From contig JACRKC010000093.1 in the NCBI GenBank assembly GCA_016235555.1, forward strand, positions 1-64,000: a stretch of 64,000 nt of DNA, written 5' to 3'. The position numbers were made by a program, and so were the translations under genes. Shown here piece by piece: positions 25,988-33,192 of the stretch (the stretch's first letter is position 1; every line of letters begins with the position of its first letter). This DNA is from Verrucomicrobiota bacterium. Its GTDB lineage: Bacteria; Verrucomicrobiota; Verrucomicrobiia; Opitutales; Opitutaceae. The notes beneath the pieces were generated by a model. That model was not told the DNA's origin. It saw only the letters and a program-made list of their open reading frames with translations, and searched no databases.

Positions 25988-27076
25988 TTACAGCGAGCGT
26001 TTGGTGACGGCCACGATCTCGTCCTGCTCCGCGGTCGTCAGATACGGGTGCATGGGCAGGCTGATCACCTCGCGCGAGGCCTTTTCCGCCTCGGGAAACG
26101 CGCCCCATTTGTAGCCGAGCGGCTGGTAAACCGGCTGCTCGTGCAGACATTTCGGATAATACACCGCGGTCGGGATGCCGGCGGCCTTGAGCTTCTCGCT
26201 GAAGGCGTCGCGGTTCGCGGTGCGGATCGTGTATTGCGCGTAGACGTGGGTGTTGTGTGCGGCCACCTCCGGAGCGCCGCACACGCCGCGCAGGAGTTCC
26301 GTATATCGAGCGCCGATACGCTCGCGCGCGGCGACTTCGCCGGCAAAATGCGGCAGCTTCGCCAGGAGGATGGCGGCTTGCAACGTGTCGAGGCGGCCGT
26401 TGAGCCCGAGATAAGGGTGATGATGGCGTTTGAGGCCCCCGTGCGTCCGGATGGCGCGCATGCGTTCATTCAGCTGGTCGTCATCGGTGAACAGCGCGCC
26501 GCCGTCACCGTAGCAGCCCAGCGGTTTGGCGGGAAAGAAGCTGGTGCTGGAGATCCTGGTCACCGCGCAACTCTTTCGACCCCGCTGGGTGGCCCCGAAG
26601 CTCTGCGCCCCGTCCTCGATCACGACGAGGCCGTGTCTGGCGGCGATCGCGTTGATGCGCTCGTAGTCCGGCATCTGGCCGAACAGGCTGACGGGCATGA
26701 TGACCTTCGTGCGGGGCGTGATCGCCGCTTCGATCCGGTCGACGTCAATATTGTAGTCGCCGGCATTGATGTCGACAAACACGGGCGTGGCTCCGACCAG
26801 ACCGATAACCTCGGCCGAGCTGATCCATGTGAACGGGACCGTGACCACCTCGTCGCCGGGTCCCACGCCGAGGGCCCGCAGCGCGATTTCGAGGCTGACC
26901 GTCCCGCTCGCAACCGTGATCGCGTGTTTTACGCCCACGTAGCGCGCGAGTGCGGCCTCCAGTTCGGTGATTTCCGGCCCCATGATGAACTGGCCGTGGT
27001 CGAGCACCCGGCGCATCCGTCCGTCGATTTCGGCCTGATGCAGGCGATATTGCTTTTGGAGATCGATGAATTGCAT
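25988..27076 (-). CDS. wbpE: UDP-3-keto-GlcNAcA aminotransferase (WbpE/WlbC type)
   Basis: 362 residues from ATG 27076 (MQFIDLQKQYRLHQAEIDGR), the canonical start of WbpE-like enzymes; the long upstream open frame runs through the 3' end of wbpA and is not used. DegT-family motifs: VKHAITVASGTVSLEIALRA, DEVVTVPFTWISSAEVIGL, VFVDINAGDYNID, VIEDGAQSFGATQ, and the PLP lysine in FFPAKPLGCYGDGGALF. It transfers an amino group from glutamate to C3 of the 3-keto uronate sugar made by the fused dehydrogenase. Its position between wbpA and the fusion gene fixes the pathway assignment. Confidence 0.88.
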   Translation of the reverse strand: MQFIDLQKQYRLHQAEIDGRMRRVLDHGQFIMGPEITELEAALARYVGVKHAITVASGTVSLEIALRALGVGPGDEVVTVPFTWISSAEVIGLVGATPVFVDINAGDYNIDVDRIEAAITPRTKVIMPVSLFGQMPDYERINAIAARHGLVVIEDGAQSFGATQRGRKSCAVTRISSTSFFPAKPLGCYGDGGALFTDDDQLNERMRAIRTHGGLKRHHHPYLGLNGRLDTLQAAILLAKLPHFAGEVAARERIGARYTELLRGVCGAPEVAAHNTHVYAQYTIRTANRDAFSEKLKAAGIPTAVYYPKCLHEQPVYQPLGYKWGAFPEAEKASREVISLPMHPYLTTAEQDEIVAVTKRSL

Positions 27077-27099
27077 GAAGTGCGGATCTGCAGGTTGCG

Positions 27100-28386
27100 T
27101 CAGGATTTCCAGACCTGTCCCGGTCGCGCCGGCACGCGCGCGAGGGCGTTGCGCGTGTCGATGATCACAGGGCATACGGCGGTCAGCTCGGCGTAGTCGA
27201 CGCCATCGTGGGCGGTGGCAACCACGACCGCGTCGTAGGCGGAAAGGACCTCCCGGTTCCATTTGACCGAACGAACGCCGGTCCAGTGGCCATGCTCACG
27301 AGTCGGCGTGATCACCGGGATGTAGGGATCGAAGTAATCGACGGACGCGCCGCGCCGCTTGAACTCGTCCATCAGCATGAACGTCGGTGATTCGCGCATG
27401 TCATCCACGTTCGCCTTGTAGGCGAGGCCGACGAGGAGGATGCGGCTGCCGTTGACGGGCTTGCGCGCGGCGTTCAAGGCCTCGGCCGTGCGGCTTACCA
27501 CGTAGCCCGGCATCGCCGTGTTCACCTCGCCGGCCAGCTCGATGAATTTCGTGATCTGGCCGTATTCACGGGCCTTCCACGTGAGATAAAACGGGTCGAT
27601 TGGAATACAATGCCCACCGAGGCCGGGGCCGGGGTAAAATGCCATGAAACCGAACGGCTTGGTCCTGGCCGCGGCGATGACCTCCCAGATGTCGATGCCC
27701 ATGGCGGCGTAAACGACTTTCAACTCGTTCACGAGGGCGATGTTCACACCACGGAAAATGTTCTCCAGCAGCTTCGTGGCCTCGGCCGCGCGACAACTCG
27801 AAACCGGCACCACGTTGTCGATCGCGAGGCGATAAAGCGCCTCCGCCGCGTGCAGGCACGCCGGGGTCAAGCCCCCGACCACCTTCGGAATCCGCGCCAC
27901 CTTGCTGTCGGGATTGCCGGGGTCCTCGCGCTCGGGTGAAAAGGCGAGGTGAAAGTCGGTGCCGGCCTTCAAACCGGACACCTCCTCGAGGACCTCCCGG
28001 AGATCCGTGTCGGTTGTTCCTGGATACGTCGTGGATTCCAGCACCACGACCGAGCCGCGCGTGATGTGCGGCGCGATCGATCGGCCGGTATTGAGCACAT
28101 ACGAAACATCCGGCTCGCGGTTCTTGTTCAGCGGCGTGGGCACACAGATGATCACCGCCTCGACCGACTTGACCTGGGAAAAATCGGTGCTGGCGCGAAA
28201 CCTCCCCGACTGCGTGTGGCTTTTAATATCGGCGCTTTCGATATGCTTGATGTAACTTTCGCCCCGGGTGATGGCCTCGACCTTCGCCGAGTCGATGTCC
28301 AGCCCGATGACAGAAACGCCTTTTCGCGCAAACTGAAGCGAAAGCGGCAGCCCAACATACCCAAGACCAACGATAGCTACGTTCAT
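27100..28386 (-). CDS. wbpA: UDP-N-acetyl-D-glucosamine 6-dehydrogenase (WbpA type)
   Basis: 428 residues, ATG 28386. MNVAIVGLGYVGLPLSLQFA is the NAD-binding Rossmann start, ESTTYPGTTDT and FHLAFSPEREDPGN the central motifs, VNIALVNELKVVYAAMGID the dimer helix and GPGLGGHCIPIDPFYL holds the catalytic Cys. The C-terminal domain has LLVGLAYKANVDDMRESP. UDP-glucose/UDP-GlcNAc/UDP-ManNAc dehydrogenases share this layout; the genes that follow indicate UDP-GlcNAc as substrate, giving the uronate that starts the UDP-GlcNAc(3NAc)A pathway. Confidence 0.88.
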   Translation of the reverse strand: MNVAIVGLGYVGLPLSLQFARKGVSVIGLDIDSAKVEAITRGESYIKHIESADIKSHTQSGRFRASTDFSQVKSVEAVIICVPTPLNKNREPDVSYVLNTGRSIAPHITRGSVVVLESTTYPGTTDTDLREVLEEVSGLKAGTDFHLAFSPEREDPGNPDSKVARIPKVVGGLTPACLHAAEALYRLAIDNVVPVSSCRAAEATKLLENIFRGVNIALVNELKVVYAAMGIDIWEVIAAARTKPFGFMAFYPGPGLGGHCIPIDPFYLTWKAREYGQITKFIELAGEVNTAMPGYVVSRTAEALNAARKPVNGSRILLVGLAYKANVDDMRESPTFMLMDEFKRRGASVDYFDPYIPVITPTREHGHWTGVRSVKWNREVLSAYDAVVVATAHDGVDYAELTAVCPVIIDTRNALARVPARPGQVWKS

Positions 28387-28442
28387 ATGATATTTAATGT
28401 CGTGGGCGCCACAACGGGCGCCGGTAGAGCTGAATTCGCCGG

Positions 28443-29210
28443 CTATTTCGAATCCGGCGCGATCGCCCGGCCCAAATAGTGCGCCGTCCTCTTGAAGGCA
28501 GCCAAATCCTCCGGCGTTCCCAAACCGTGCATCCCGTCGTATTCCCGGCCGGTGCGATGGGTGACGATGCGCGCTCCCTGCGCAATCAATTGATTGTAGG
28601 TCGGCGCCACATAGAATTCATTGTTCACCCGGAGATTTTGGGCGATCATCGCATCCGCGGCTCGGACGAAATCACAACCCCGCCGGAAGTTGTAGATGCC
28701 AACCGTGGCTTCATTGCTCACCACCTGCTTTTCGACCACCTCCTGAACGAAACCATCGCCGTTCATCCGGCAATACGACCACTTGGGATGATCCGACCAG
28801 AAGGTCATGATGAGTCCATCCCCGTCCTTGTCGTCCATCGTCGCGAGATAAGCATCGATCTGCAGCGCCACGAACTGGTCGGAGTTCGCGATCATCAACG
28901 GGTGGACGCTGTCGATCAACGCGCGGGCCAGCAGCACGGTGCAGGCGGCACCTTCCGTCACGCGATCGACCGTGACAATCTCGCAACCGGGGCAGAGCCG
29001 CCGCAGCGTATCGGGCACCTGCGGATAGGCGGCAAGGTGCTCGGCGAGACAGATGAAGATAAACCGGTGCGCTTGCGCGGGGCGCACGTTCTCGATGACC
29101 CACTGGATCATCGGCTTCCCGCCCACCGGGATGAGCGGCTTGGGATCTATGAACCCGGCGGTCGCAAAGCGCGAACCGCGACCCGCCATGGGAACCACGA
29201 TGTTAAGCAT
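28443..29210 (-). CDS. Nucleotidyltransferase (NTP_transferase family), active-type
   Basis: 255 residues, ATG 29210. Starts MLNIVVPMAGRGSRFATAGF, the G-x-G-x-R nucleotide-binding signature, followed by PKPLIPVGGKPMIQWVIENV (the K-P-L...P loop), then VTEGAACTVLLARALI and PLMIANSDQF (metal Asp). This family makes NDP-sugars or CDP-alditols from a phosphorylated precursor and NTP. The 3' end of the cupin gene overlaps its start by 8 bases. Its paralogue at 29552 has a damaged signature. The precursor is unknown; the neighbouring HAD phosphatase and GDPD suggest a phosphorylated sugar or polyol. Confidence 0.83.
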   Translation of the reverse strand: MLNIVVPMAGRGSRFATAGFIDPKPLIPVGGKPMIQWVIENVRPAQAHRFIFICLAEHLAAYPQVPDTLRRLCPGCEIVTVDRVTEGAACTVLLARALIDSVHPLMIANSDQFVALQIDAYLATMDDKDGDGLIMTFWSDHPKWSYCRMNGDGFVQEVVEKQVVSNEATVGIYNFRRGCDFVRAADAMIAQNLRVNNEFYVAPTYNQLIAQGARIVTHRTGREYDGMHGLGTPEDLAAFKRTAHYLGRAIAPDSK

Positions 29211-29532
29211 GTTGTTTCAGATATTTGTCGTTGGTCGCACCGGGCACTTTCACCACGGTCGTGACCGCGGTCGTCAGGGCGACGAAATCGGTGCCTTCGC
29301 CCGGGGCAATTACGATGATGTCTCCCTGATGGTAACGCCGGCCGTTCATCTCCACTTCGCCGCGGACGATCACGGTGATCTCCGTGGCGACCTTGTGGTA
29401 GTGCCACTCTTCGCGGAAGCCCGCCGCGTATTCCTTGACCGCGACCTCCACGGCTTCGGTGGCGAGCAACGTCGGCTGGAAATTGCCGACGAACCAACCT
29501 TTGGTCATGTCCTTCAATTGGGCGACTTGCAT
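29203..29532 (-). CDS. Small cupin-fold protein
   Basis: 109 residues from ATG 29532 (MQVAQLKDMTKGWFVGNF). An in-frame ATG at 29589 would overlap the upstream gene by 38 bases and is less likely. The cupin core is clear: EEWHYHKVATEITVIVRGE (H-x-H...E metal ligands), NGRRYHQGDIIVIAPGEGTD. Single-domain cupins in glycan loci can be isomerases, epimerases or binding proteins. It sits between two nucleotidyltransferases, so it may act on the same phosphorylated or nucleotide-linked compound. Function not assigned. Confidence 0.8.
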   Translation of the reverse strand: MQVAQLKDMTKGWFVGNFQPTLLATEAVEVAVKEYAAGFREEWHYHKVATEITVIVRGEVEMNGRRYHQGDIIVIAPGEGTDFVALTTAVTTVVKVPGATNDKYLKQHA

Positions 29533-29551
29533 GGGGCAAAGCGGGGCGCGG

Positions 29552-30295
29552 TCAGGCGTGGCGACCGGCGAGGTGCGCCTCGTAGGCATGGACGTCGCCC
29601 GGCGCCGCGAGCGAGCGATACGCTGACCGCGGAATCACCCGCACGCCGATCCGCCGCTGCCGGAGGATCAGTTCGTTGTAGCACGGGCAGATGTAGAACT
29701 GCCCGTTCACCTGGGCGTCCTTCTTGATCATCTCGGTCGTTGCGAGGATGAAGTCGCGCCCGCGCGCGAAATAGTAGAATCCCGCCGTGGCGAGCCGGCT
29801 GATCGGCCGCTTTTCCGCGGTCTCAATCACCAGGCCGTCGGGTCCGCACTTCACGAAAGACCAGCGGGGGTGGACGTCCTCGAAGACCAGGATGCCGCCA
29901 TCGAGCTGGCGCTGCTGGCACTCTTGCACGGCGGCTACGAGGTCGGTTTCGAGGAGTTGGTCTCCGTTCACGATCACGAGGGGGACATCGTTGTTGATGT
30001 GCTCGATCGCGAGCAGCGCGCTGCACGCGGCGCCGGCGGTGGTGCCGTTGATCTCGACCAGGGTGGCGCGCGGCGCGATGAGGCGGATGACGGCACCGGT
30101 GTGGTGCTTCGCGTTCTCGTCGTGCCGGATGGCGCAGAGCACGCGCGCGTCGAGCCCGTCGAGCGGCTGGAGGTGATCGAGCACGCGCTGGACGAGCGGT
30201 TTGCCGCCGATGTCGACGAGGTTCTTTGGAAATGCGAACCCCGCGGCCTTGAAGGCGTCGCTGGTGCCCGACATCAACACGAGGACGTTAAGCAT
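29552..30295 (-). CDS. Nucleotidyltransferase paralogue with degenerate signature
   Basis: 247 residues, ATG 30295. Same length and layout as the gene at 28443 (MLNVLVLMSGTSDAFKAAGF, then PKNLVDIGGKPLVQRVLDHL, VEINGTTAGAACSALLAIEH, PLVIVNGDQLL, FYYFARGRDFI, VNGQFYICPCYNELI) but the G-R-G-S-R nucleotide loop reads G-T-S-D-A, losing the conserved arginine, while the metal aspartate remains. It could be a regulatory partner of its intact paralogue, use a different activated donor, or be failing. Its stop overlaps nothing; its start overlaps the HAD gene by 8 bases. Confidence 0.8.
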   Translation of the reverse strand: MLNVLVLMSGTSDAFKAAGFAFPKNLVDIGGKPLVQRVLDHLQPLDGLDARVLCAIRHDENAKHHTGAVIRLIAPRATLVEINGTTAGAACSALLAIEHINNDVPLVIVNGDQLLETDLVAAVQECQQRQLDGGILVFEDVHPRWSFVKCGPDGLVIETAEKRPISRLATAGFYYFARGRDFILATTEMIKKDAQVNGQFYICPCYNELILRQRRIGVRVIPRSAYRSLAAPGDVHAYEAHLAGRHA

Positions 30296-30923
30296 GGTGT
30301 TCCTCCGCCCGCCGGATGTGCTCGCGGATGTTGTCCAAGGTGACGTCGGTCGTCCCGGCGACGATCATGAGGTGCGCCCCCGCCGCGCGCGCGGCGGCGA
30401 TGCCATGTTCGTTGTCTTCGACGACCAGGGTCTCGGCGGGGCCAACCCCGAGCAGCGCCATGGCCTTGTGGTAGATTTCGGGATCGGGCTTGCCGACCTT
30501 CACATCCTGGTTGCTCACCAGCACGTCCAGGTAGGCGCGCAGGTTGCTCTTTTGCATCATCAGCTCGACGCTCGGCCGAATCGAGTTCGACGCGACCGCG
30601 AGCCGGTAGCCGGCGGCGCGCAGATGCGACAACGCATATTCGTGCTGGAAGATCGGTTTGCACTTCGTATGCACAATTTCGGTGGTGTAAATCTGCTTCA
30701 GCTCGTTGAGAAAACCGTGCAGGGACACCGGGAGGCCGTGCTCGCGCGTGAGCATCTCCAGTTTCTTGCGCGTGGGCAGGCCGTCGAAAGTCACCAAGTG
30801 GTCGTAGCGGCTGATGTTGTAACCGAGAAGGTTCAACGCCCGATTCAGCGCCTCGTAATGCCAGTCCTTGGCCTCGATCAACACGCCGTCCATGTCGAAC
30901 ACGACTGCTTTGATTTTTGTCAT
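30288..30923 (-). CDS. HAD-superfamily phosphatase/phosphomutase
   Basis: 211 residues from ATG 30923, which overlaps the upstream stop (ATGA). HAD motifs I-IV: VVFDMDGVLIEAKDWHYEAL (D-x-D), LAVASNSIRPS (motif II), VKVGKPDPEIYHKAMALLG (motif III Lys), VVEDNEHGIAAARAAGAH (motif IV). The helical cap sits at residues 16-90, as in beta-phosphoglucomutase-type members. It probably dephosphorylates or isomerises a sugar or polyol phosphate for the two nucleotidyltransferases that follow. Confidence 0.88.
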   Translation of the reverse strand: MTKIKAVVFDMDGVLIEAKDWHYEALNRALNLLGYNISRYDHLVTFDGLPTRKKLEMLTREHGLPVSLHGFLNELKQIYTTEIVHTKCKPIFQHEYALSHLRAAGYRLAVASNSIRPSVELMMQKSNLRAYLDVLVSNQDVKVGKPDPEIYHKAMALLGVGPAETLVVEDNEHGIAAARAAGAHLMIVAGTTDVTLDNIREHIRRAEEHHA

Positions 30924-31552
30924 GGCCGGAAAAACGCCCGCGCATCCACGGGCAGGTCGGTGCAAAGCGTGACCCGCGTATCGCGGGCCACGCCTGTATT
31001 GGCCAGAAGTCGCCAAAATCCCTCGTGGGGCCGGCGGTGCAGTTCGGGTGAAACCAGACACACTTCCTTGCCGCGTTCGACCTGCGTCAGAATGCGCTCC
31101 GCAGTGAGCCAAGTGTCGTCGCGTAACGCGTCCATCCACACACCCGCTGCTTCCGCGTAGAGCACTGGCGCCGGCTCGACATCGCTTTGGCGGGTGTAGA
31201 TTCTCAACCCAGCCTTGAGGGACTGCACGGCGTCGGGCACCGACATGTCGAAGAGAAAGTAGTTGGCGATGCCGGCGGCGTCCAGCGCTGCACGCACCAG
31301 ATGCTGCAGCCCGTCGGCCTTGATGTTCATCGCCAACGGCAGGGCTGGGTTCGCCTGCGCGAGCAACGCCAGCACAGCCTCCGCCGGCAGCGCACCCGTG
31401 GTGGCCGGATCATGCGAGATCACGAGTTTGCCACCGGCGTCGCGGAAATCAGTTTCGGTGCCGAAACCCGCGGCAAAGGAACGCTCAAAAGCGGAAAGTG
31501 TGTTCTTCTCCGCCGGCGTCAGCCAATATCCACGATGGCTGATGATGTTCAT
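30920..31552 (-). CDS. Glycerophosphodiester phosphodiesterase-like protein
   Basis: 210 residues from ATG 31552 (MNIISHRGYWLTPAEKNTLS), overlapping the preceding small ORF by ATGA. GDPD signatures: SHRGYW, NTLSAFERSFAAGFGTETDF, and VISHDPATTG, giving the catalytic His pair and metal ligands; the usual E-N-T is K-N-T and the family's D/E-x-D is E-T-D. No signal peptide, so it acts in the cytoplasm. It is shorter than the usual 240-250 residues. In this locus a role in making a glycerol- or polyol-phosphate building block is possible but inferred. Confidence 0.75.
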   Translation of the reverse strand: MNIISHRGYWLTPAEKNTLSAFERSFAAGFGTETDFRDAGGKLVISHDPATTGALPAEAVLALLAQANPALPLAMNIKADGLQHLVRAALDAAGIANYFLFDMSVPDAVQSLKAGLRIYTRQSDVEPAPVLYAEAAGVWMDALRDDTWLTAERILTQVERGKEVCLVSPELHRRPHEGFWRLLANTGVARDTRVTLCTDLPVDARAFFRP

Positions 31553-31857
31553 TTCAAAAGCAACGGCCCGGGGGTTCGCCGCGGCAGATCGCGCACGAAC
31601 GTCTGAACCGGCTCCGACTGCCAACCCTCCGCGACGGCCCTGTCCGCGAGCGTAAAGCCGGCATTCACAAATTGGGTATCGGACCGTGCCGGCTGTTCGC
31701 AACCAGCAGACATCCGTGCGCGATCGGCCCCTGCGCCACAGGCCGTGTGGTCGGGCTTCCAGTCCGCGAGGTCGCCCAACATCGGGCGACCGGGCTGCCC
31801 GTAACTCGCCCGCACCACTTCATTCGTATTCAGGGTAATCGGCACCTTGTTTCTCAT
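31549..31857 (-). CDS. Short hypothetical protein, possibly a gene remnant
   Basis: 102 residues from ATG 31857 (MRNKVPITLNTNEVVRASYG) to a TGA that overlaps the GDPD start (ATGA). Third-position GC is high and the stop/start overlap matches the operon's style, both favouring real coding. The frame stays open upstream into the regulator gene, but the 210 bases in between are more AT-rich and do not look coded. It might be the surviving C-terminal part of a longer gene. I do not recognise the family; LADRAVAEGWQSEP...TFVRDLPR is its most protein-like part. Confidence 0.45.
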   Translation of the reverse strand: MRNKVPITLNTNEVVRASYGQPGRPMLGDLADWKPDHTACGAGADRARMSAGCEQPARSDTQFVNAGFTLADRAVAEGWQSEPVQTFVRDLPRRTPGPLLLK

Positions 31858-32068
31858 TTTTGGTCCATCCGCCTCCGCGTCCAGCCGGATGCATTGGTCG
31901 CTGCCGGCGGCAGTGGCGGCAGGGATGCGCCAAGCCGGTCCAGCAAGAATAACAACCTGCCGGGGAAACATTGCACGACACGTTGAAAGGAAAGCTGGAA
32001 TGGCTTCGCCCCATCGCTTCCGGTTCTGGAAGCGCGAAATAACCGCAGGGAGACCAGTGCCAAGCAAT

Positions 32069-32638
32069 TCAACCAATCTTGAGCAAGCCGCGCACCACGG
32101 GAAGAGCAGCCGCGGCCTTGTCGTGCCAATTCTGAAGCTGCCTGACGCGCGCACGAAGCTCGCGGCCCGACGCCGAGCGACCTCCCGGTATTCCCCGGGC
32201 CAGTGAACGCAGGCGCTCCCGCCCCGTCCCCACCTGCCGCTGCAGGCGCTCCACCAGCCAGCGGTCGACGATCTTGCGCAGCTCCATGTCCGGCAAAAAA
32301 CGCTCGATCCGGTCTCCGTTCCCCCCAACGGGTTTTATCGCCCCGACCTCGCGCAACACGCGTATGCCTTGACTGATCGAGCCACGGCTTAACTGCAGAC
32401 GTCGTTCCAAATCGGAGAAACCCACGGGCTCCACCGAGGCAAAGACCGCGCCATAAAGAATCGCCACCGACTTGGGCACTCCGAGCAGATCGGCGGCGGC
32501 GACGAAAAAATCGATCACCGCCAGCTCGAATGCCACCTGCTCGCGGTTGCGGCCTTCTCCTCGCACATAGCCAGCCGACTCCCCGCCCAAGGCGGGAATC
32601 AGCGCAAGCGCAGCAAGCTTATCTGTTTCAGGAGGCAC
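32069..32638 (-). CDS. GbsR/MarR-like winged-helix transcriptional regulator
   Basis: 189 residues, ATG 32638. After a helical N-terminus (VAFELAVIDFFVAAADLLGV), residues 60-115 form a winged helix: KSVAILYGAVFASVEPVGFS, DLERRLQLSRGSISQGIRVL (recognition helix) and REVGAIKPVGGNGDRIERFL (wing). A basic helical C-terminus (RQVGTGRERLRSLARG) follows. This layout is that of GbsR-type MarR relatives, which in several bacteria open or repress membrane and glycan gene clusters. It is the first gene of the minus-strand polysaccharide locus and has a palindrome 33 bases upstream, so it probably controls itself and the locus. Confidence 0.8.
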   Translation of the reverse strand: MPPETDKLAALALIPALGGESAGYVRGEGRNREQVAFELAVIDFFVAAADLLGVPKSVAILYGAVFASVEPVGFSDLERRLQLSRGSISQGIRVLREVGAIKPVGGNGDRIERFLPDMELRKIVDRWLVERLQRQVGTGRERLRSLARGIPGGRSASGRELRARVRQLQNWHDKAAAALPVVRGLLKIG

Positions 32639-32670
32639 TCCCTTCCAGACAAGCGGCGAGCACCAGCAAG

Positions 32671-32691
32671 TTCAATTCAAAATGAAATGAA
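32671..32691. promoter_or_regulatory. Candidate operator for the GbsR/MarR-like regulator
   Basis: TTCAATTCA, a 3-base spacer and TGAAATGAA form an inverted repeat matching at 8 of 9 positions, in an AT-rich patch within otherwise GC-rich DNA. It begins 33 bases upstream of the regulator start, the normal place for autoregulation. Confidence 0.5.
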
Positions 32692-33121
32692 TATTGACCA
32701 GCGGCACCTGCGATGGGGCAAACGGAGGTCACGCGGCGGCGGCCGAAAAGTCGCGGAGCAAGGGCGGTCTCGCCCGGGACGCCGGCTCTTCAGTCGATCC
32801 ATGCGGATCTTGCCAAGTCCGCCGTCTCCCAAAAGGGCCGCACGCGTGTGCCGCCATGCCGTCCCAATGCGACCGGCATCAACATCGGCGCCTCCCCGAC
32901 CACCGGCGAGCCCGCCACAGCCGCGAGGCGGTGGCGTGAACCTGCGGCACGCGGCTCCGACGCAGGCGATGCCCGCGGAACGACGGCGCCGTGGGCGCCC
33001 TTCCTGGCCGAACTCGACGGCATTCAGAGACACTGGCGGCGCCTGCCACCTCATCGCTGTGCTGGTCTTTGTGCCGCCGCGGGCGGAGTGAGCGGCCACA
33101 CCATGGCACACTACTCCCGTC
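32692..33121. other. Region without a convincing gene
   Basis: Open frames cross this region on both strands, but none has a recognisable domain or start context. It ends in a strong plus-strand hairpin at 33122. One plus-strand frame ends at 33091 with a hydrophobic tail (LIAVLVFVPP), 30 bases before the hairpin; this superficially resembles a leader peptide but has no supporting start. Confidence 0.4.
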
Positions 33122-33150
33122 GGGCGGGCCACGGCCCGCCCTTTTTGTTT
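33122..33150 (+). terminator. Rho-independent terminator-like hairpin
   Basis: Perfect 8-bp stem GGGCGGGC / GCCCGCCC with a CACG loop, followed at once by TTTTTGTTTT. It lies 43 bases before the ECF sigma gene on the same strand. It either ends an unrecognised upstream transcript or acts as a leader terminator for the sigma operon. Confidence 0.75.
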
Positions 33151-33192
33151 TCGTGTCGGATTTCGCGAGCGGCGGCGATAACAGGGAAAACC

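Noticed and set aside
32687-33091. Possible second leader peptide (LIAVLVFVPP tail) 30 bases before the hairpin at 33122
   Set aside because: No start context, an over-long N-terminus without composition support, and the downstream gene is a sigma factor rather than an amino-acid operon.
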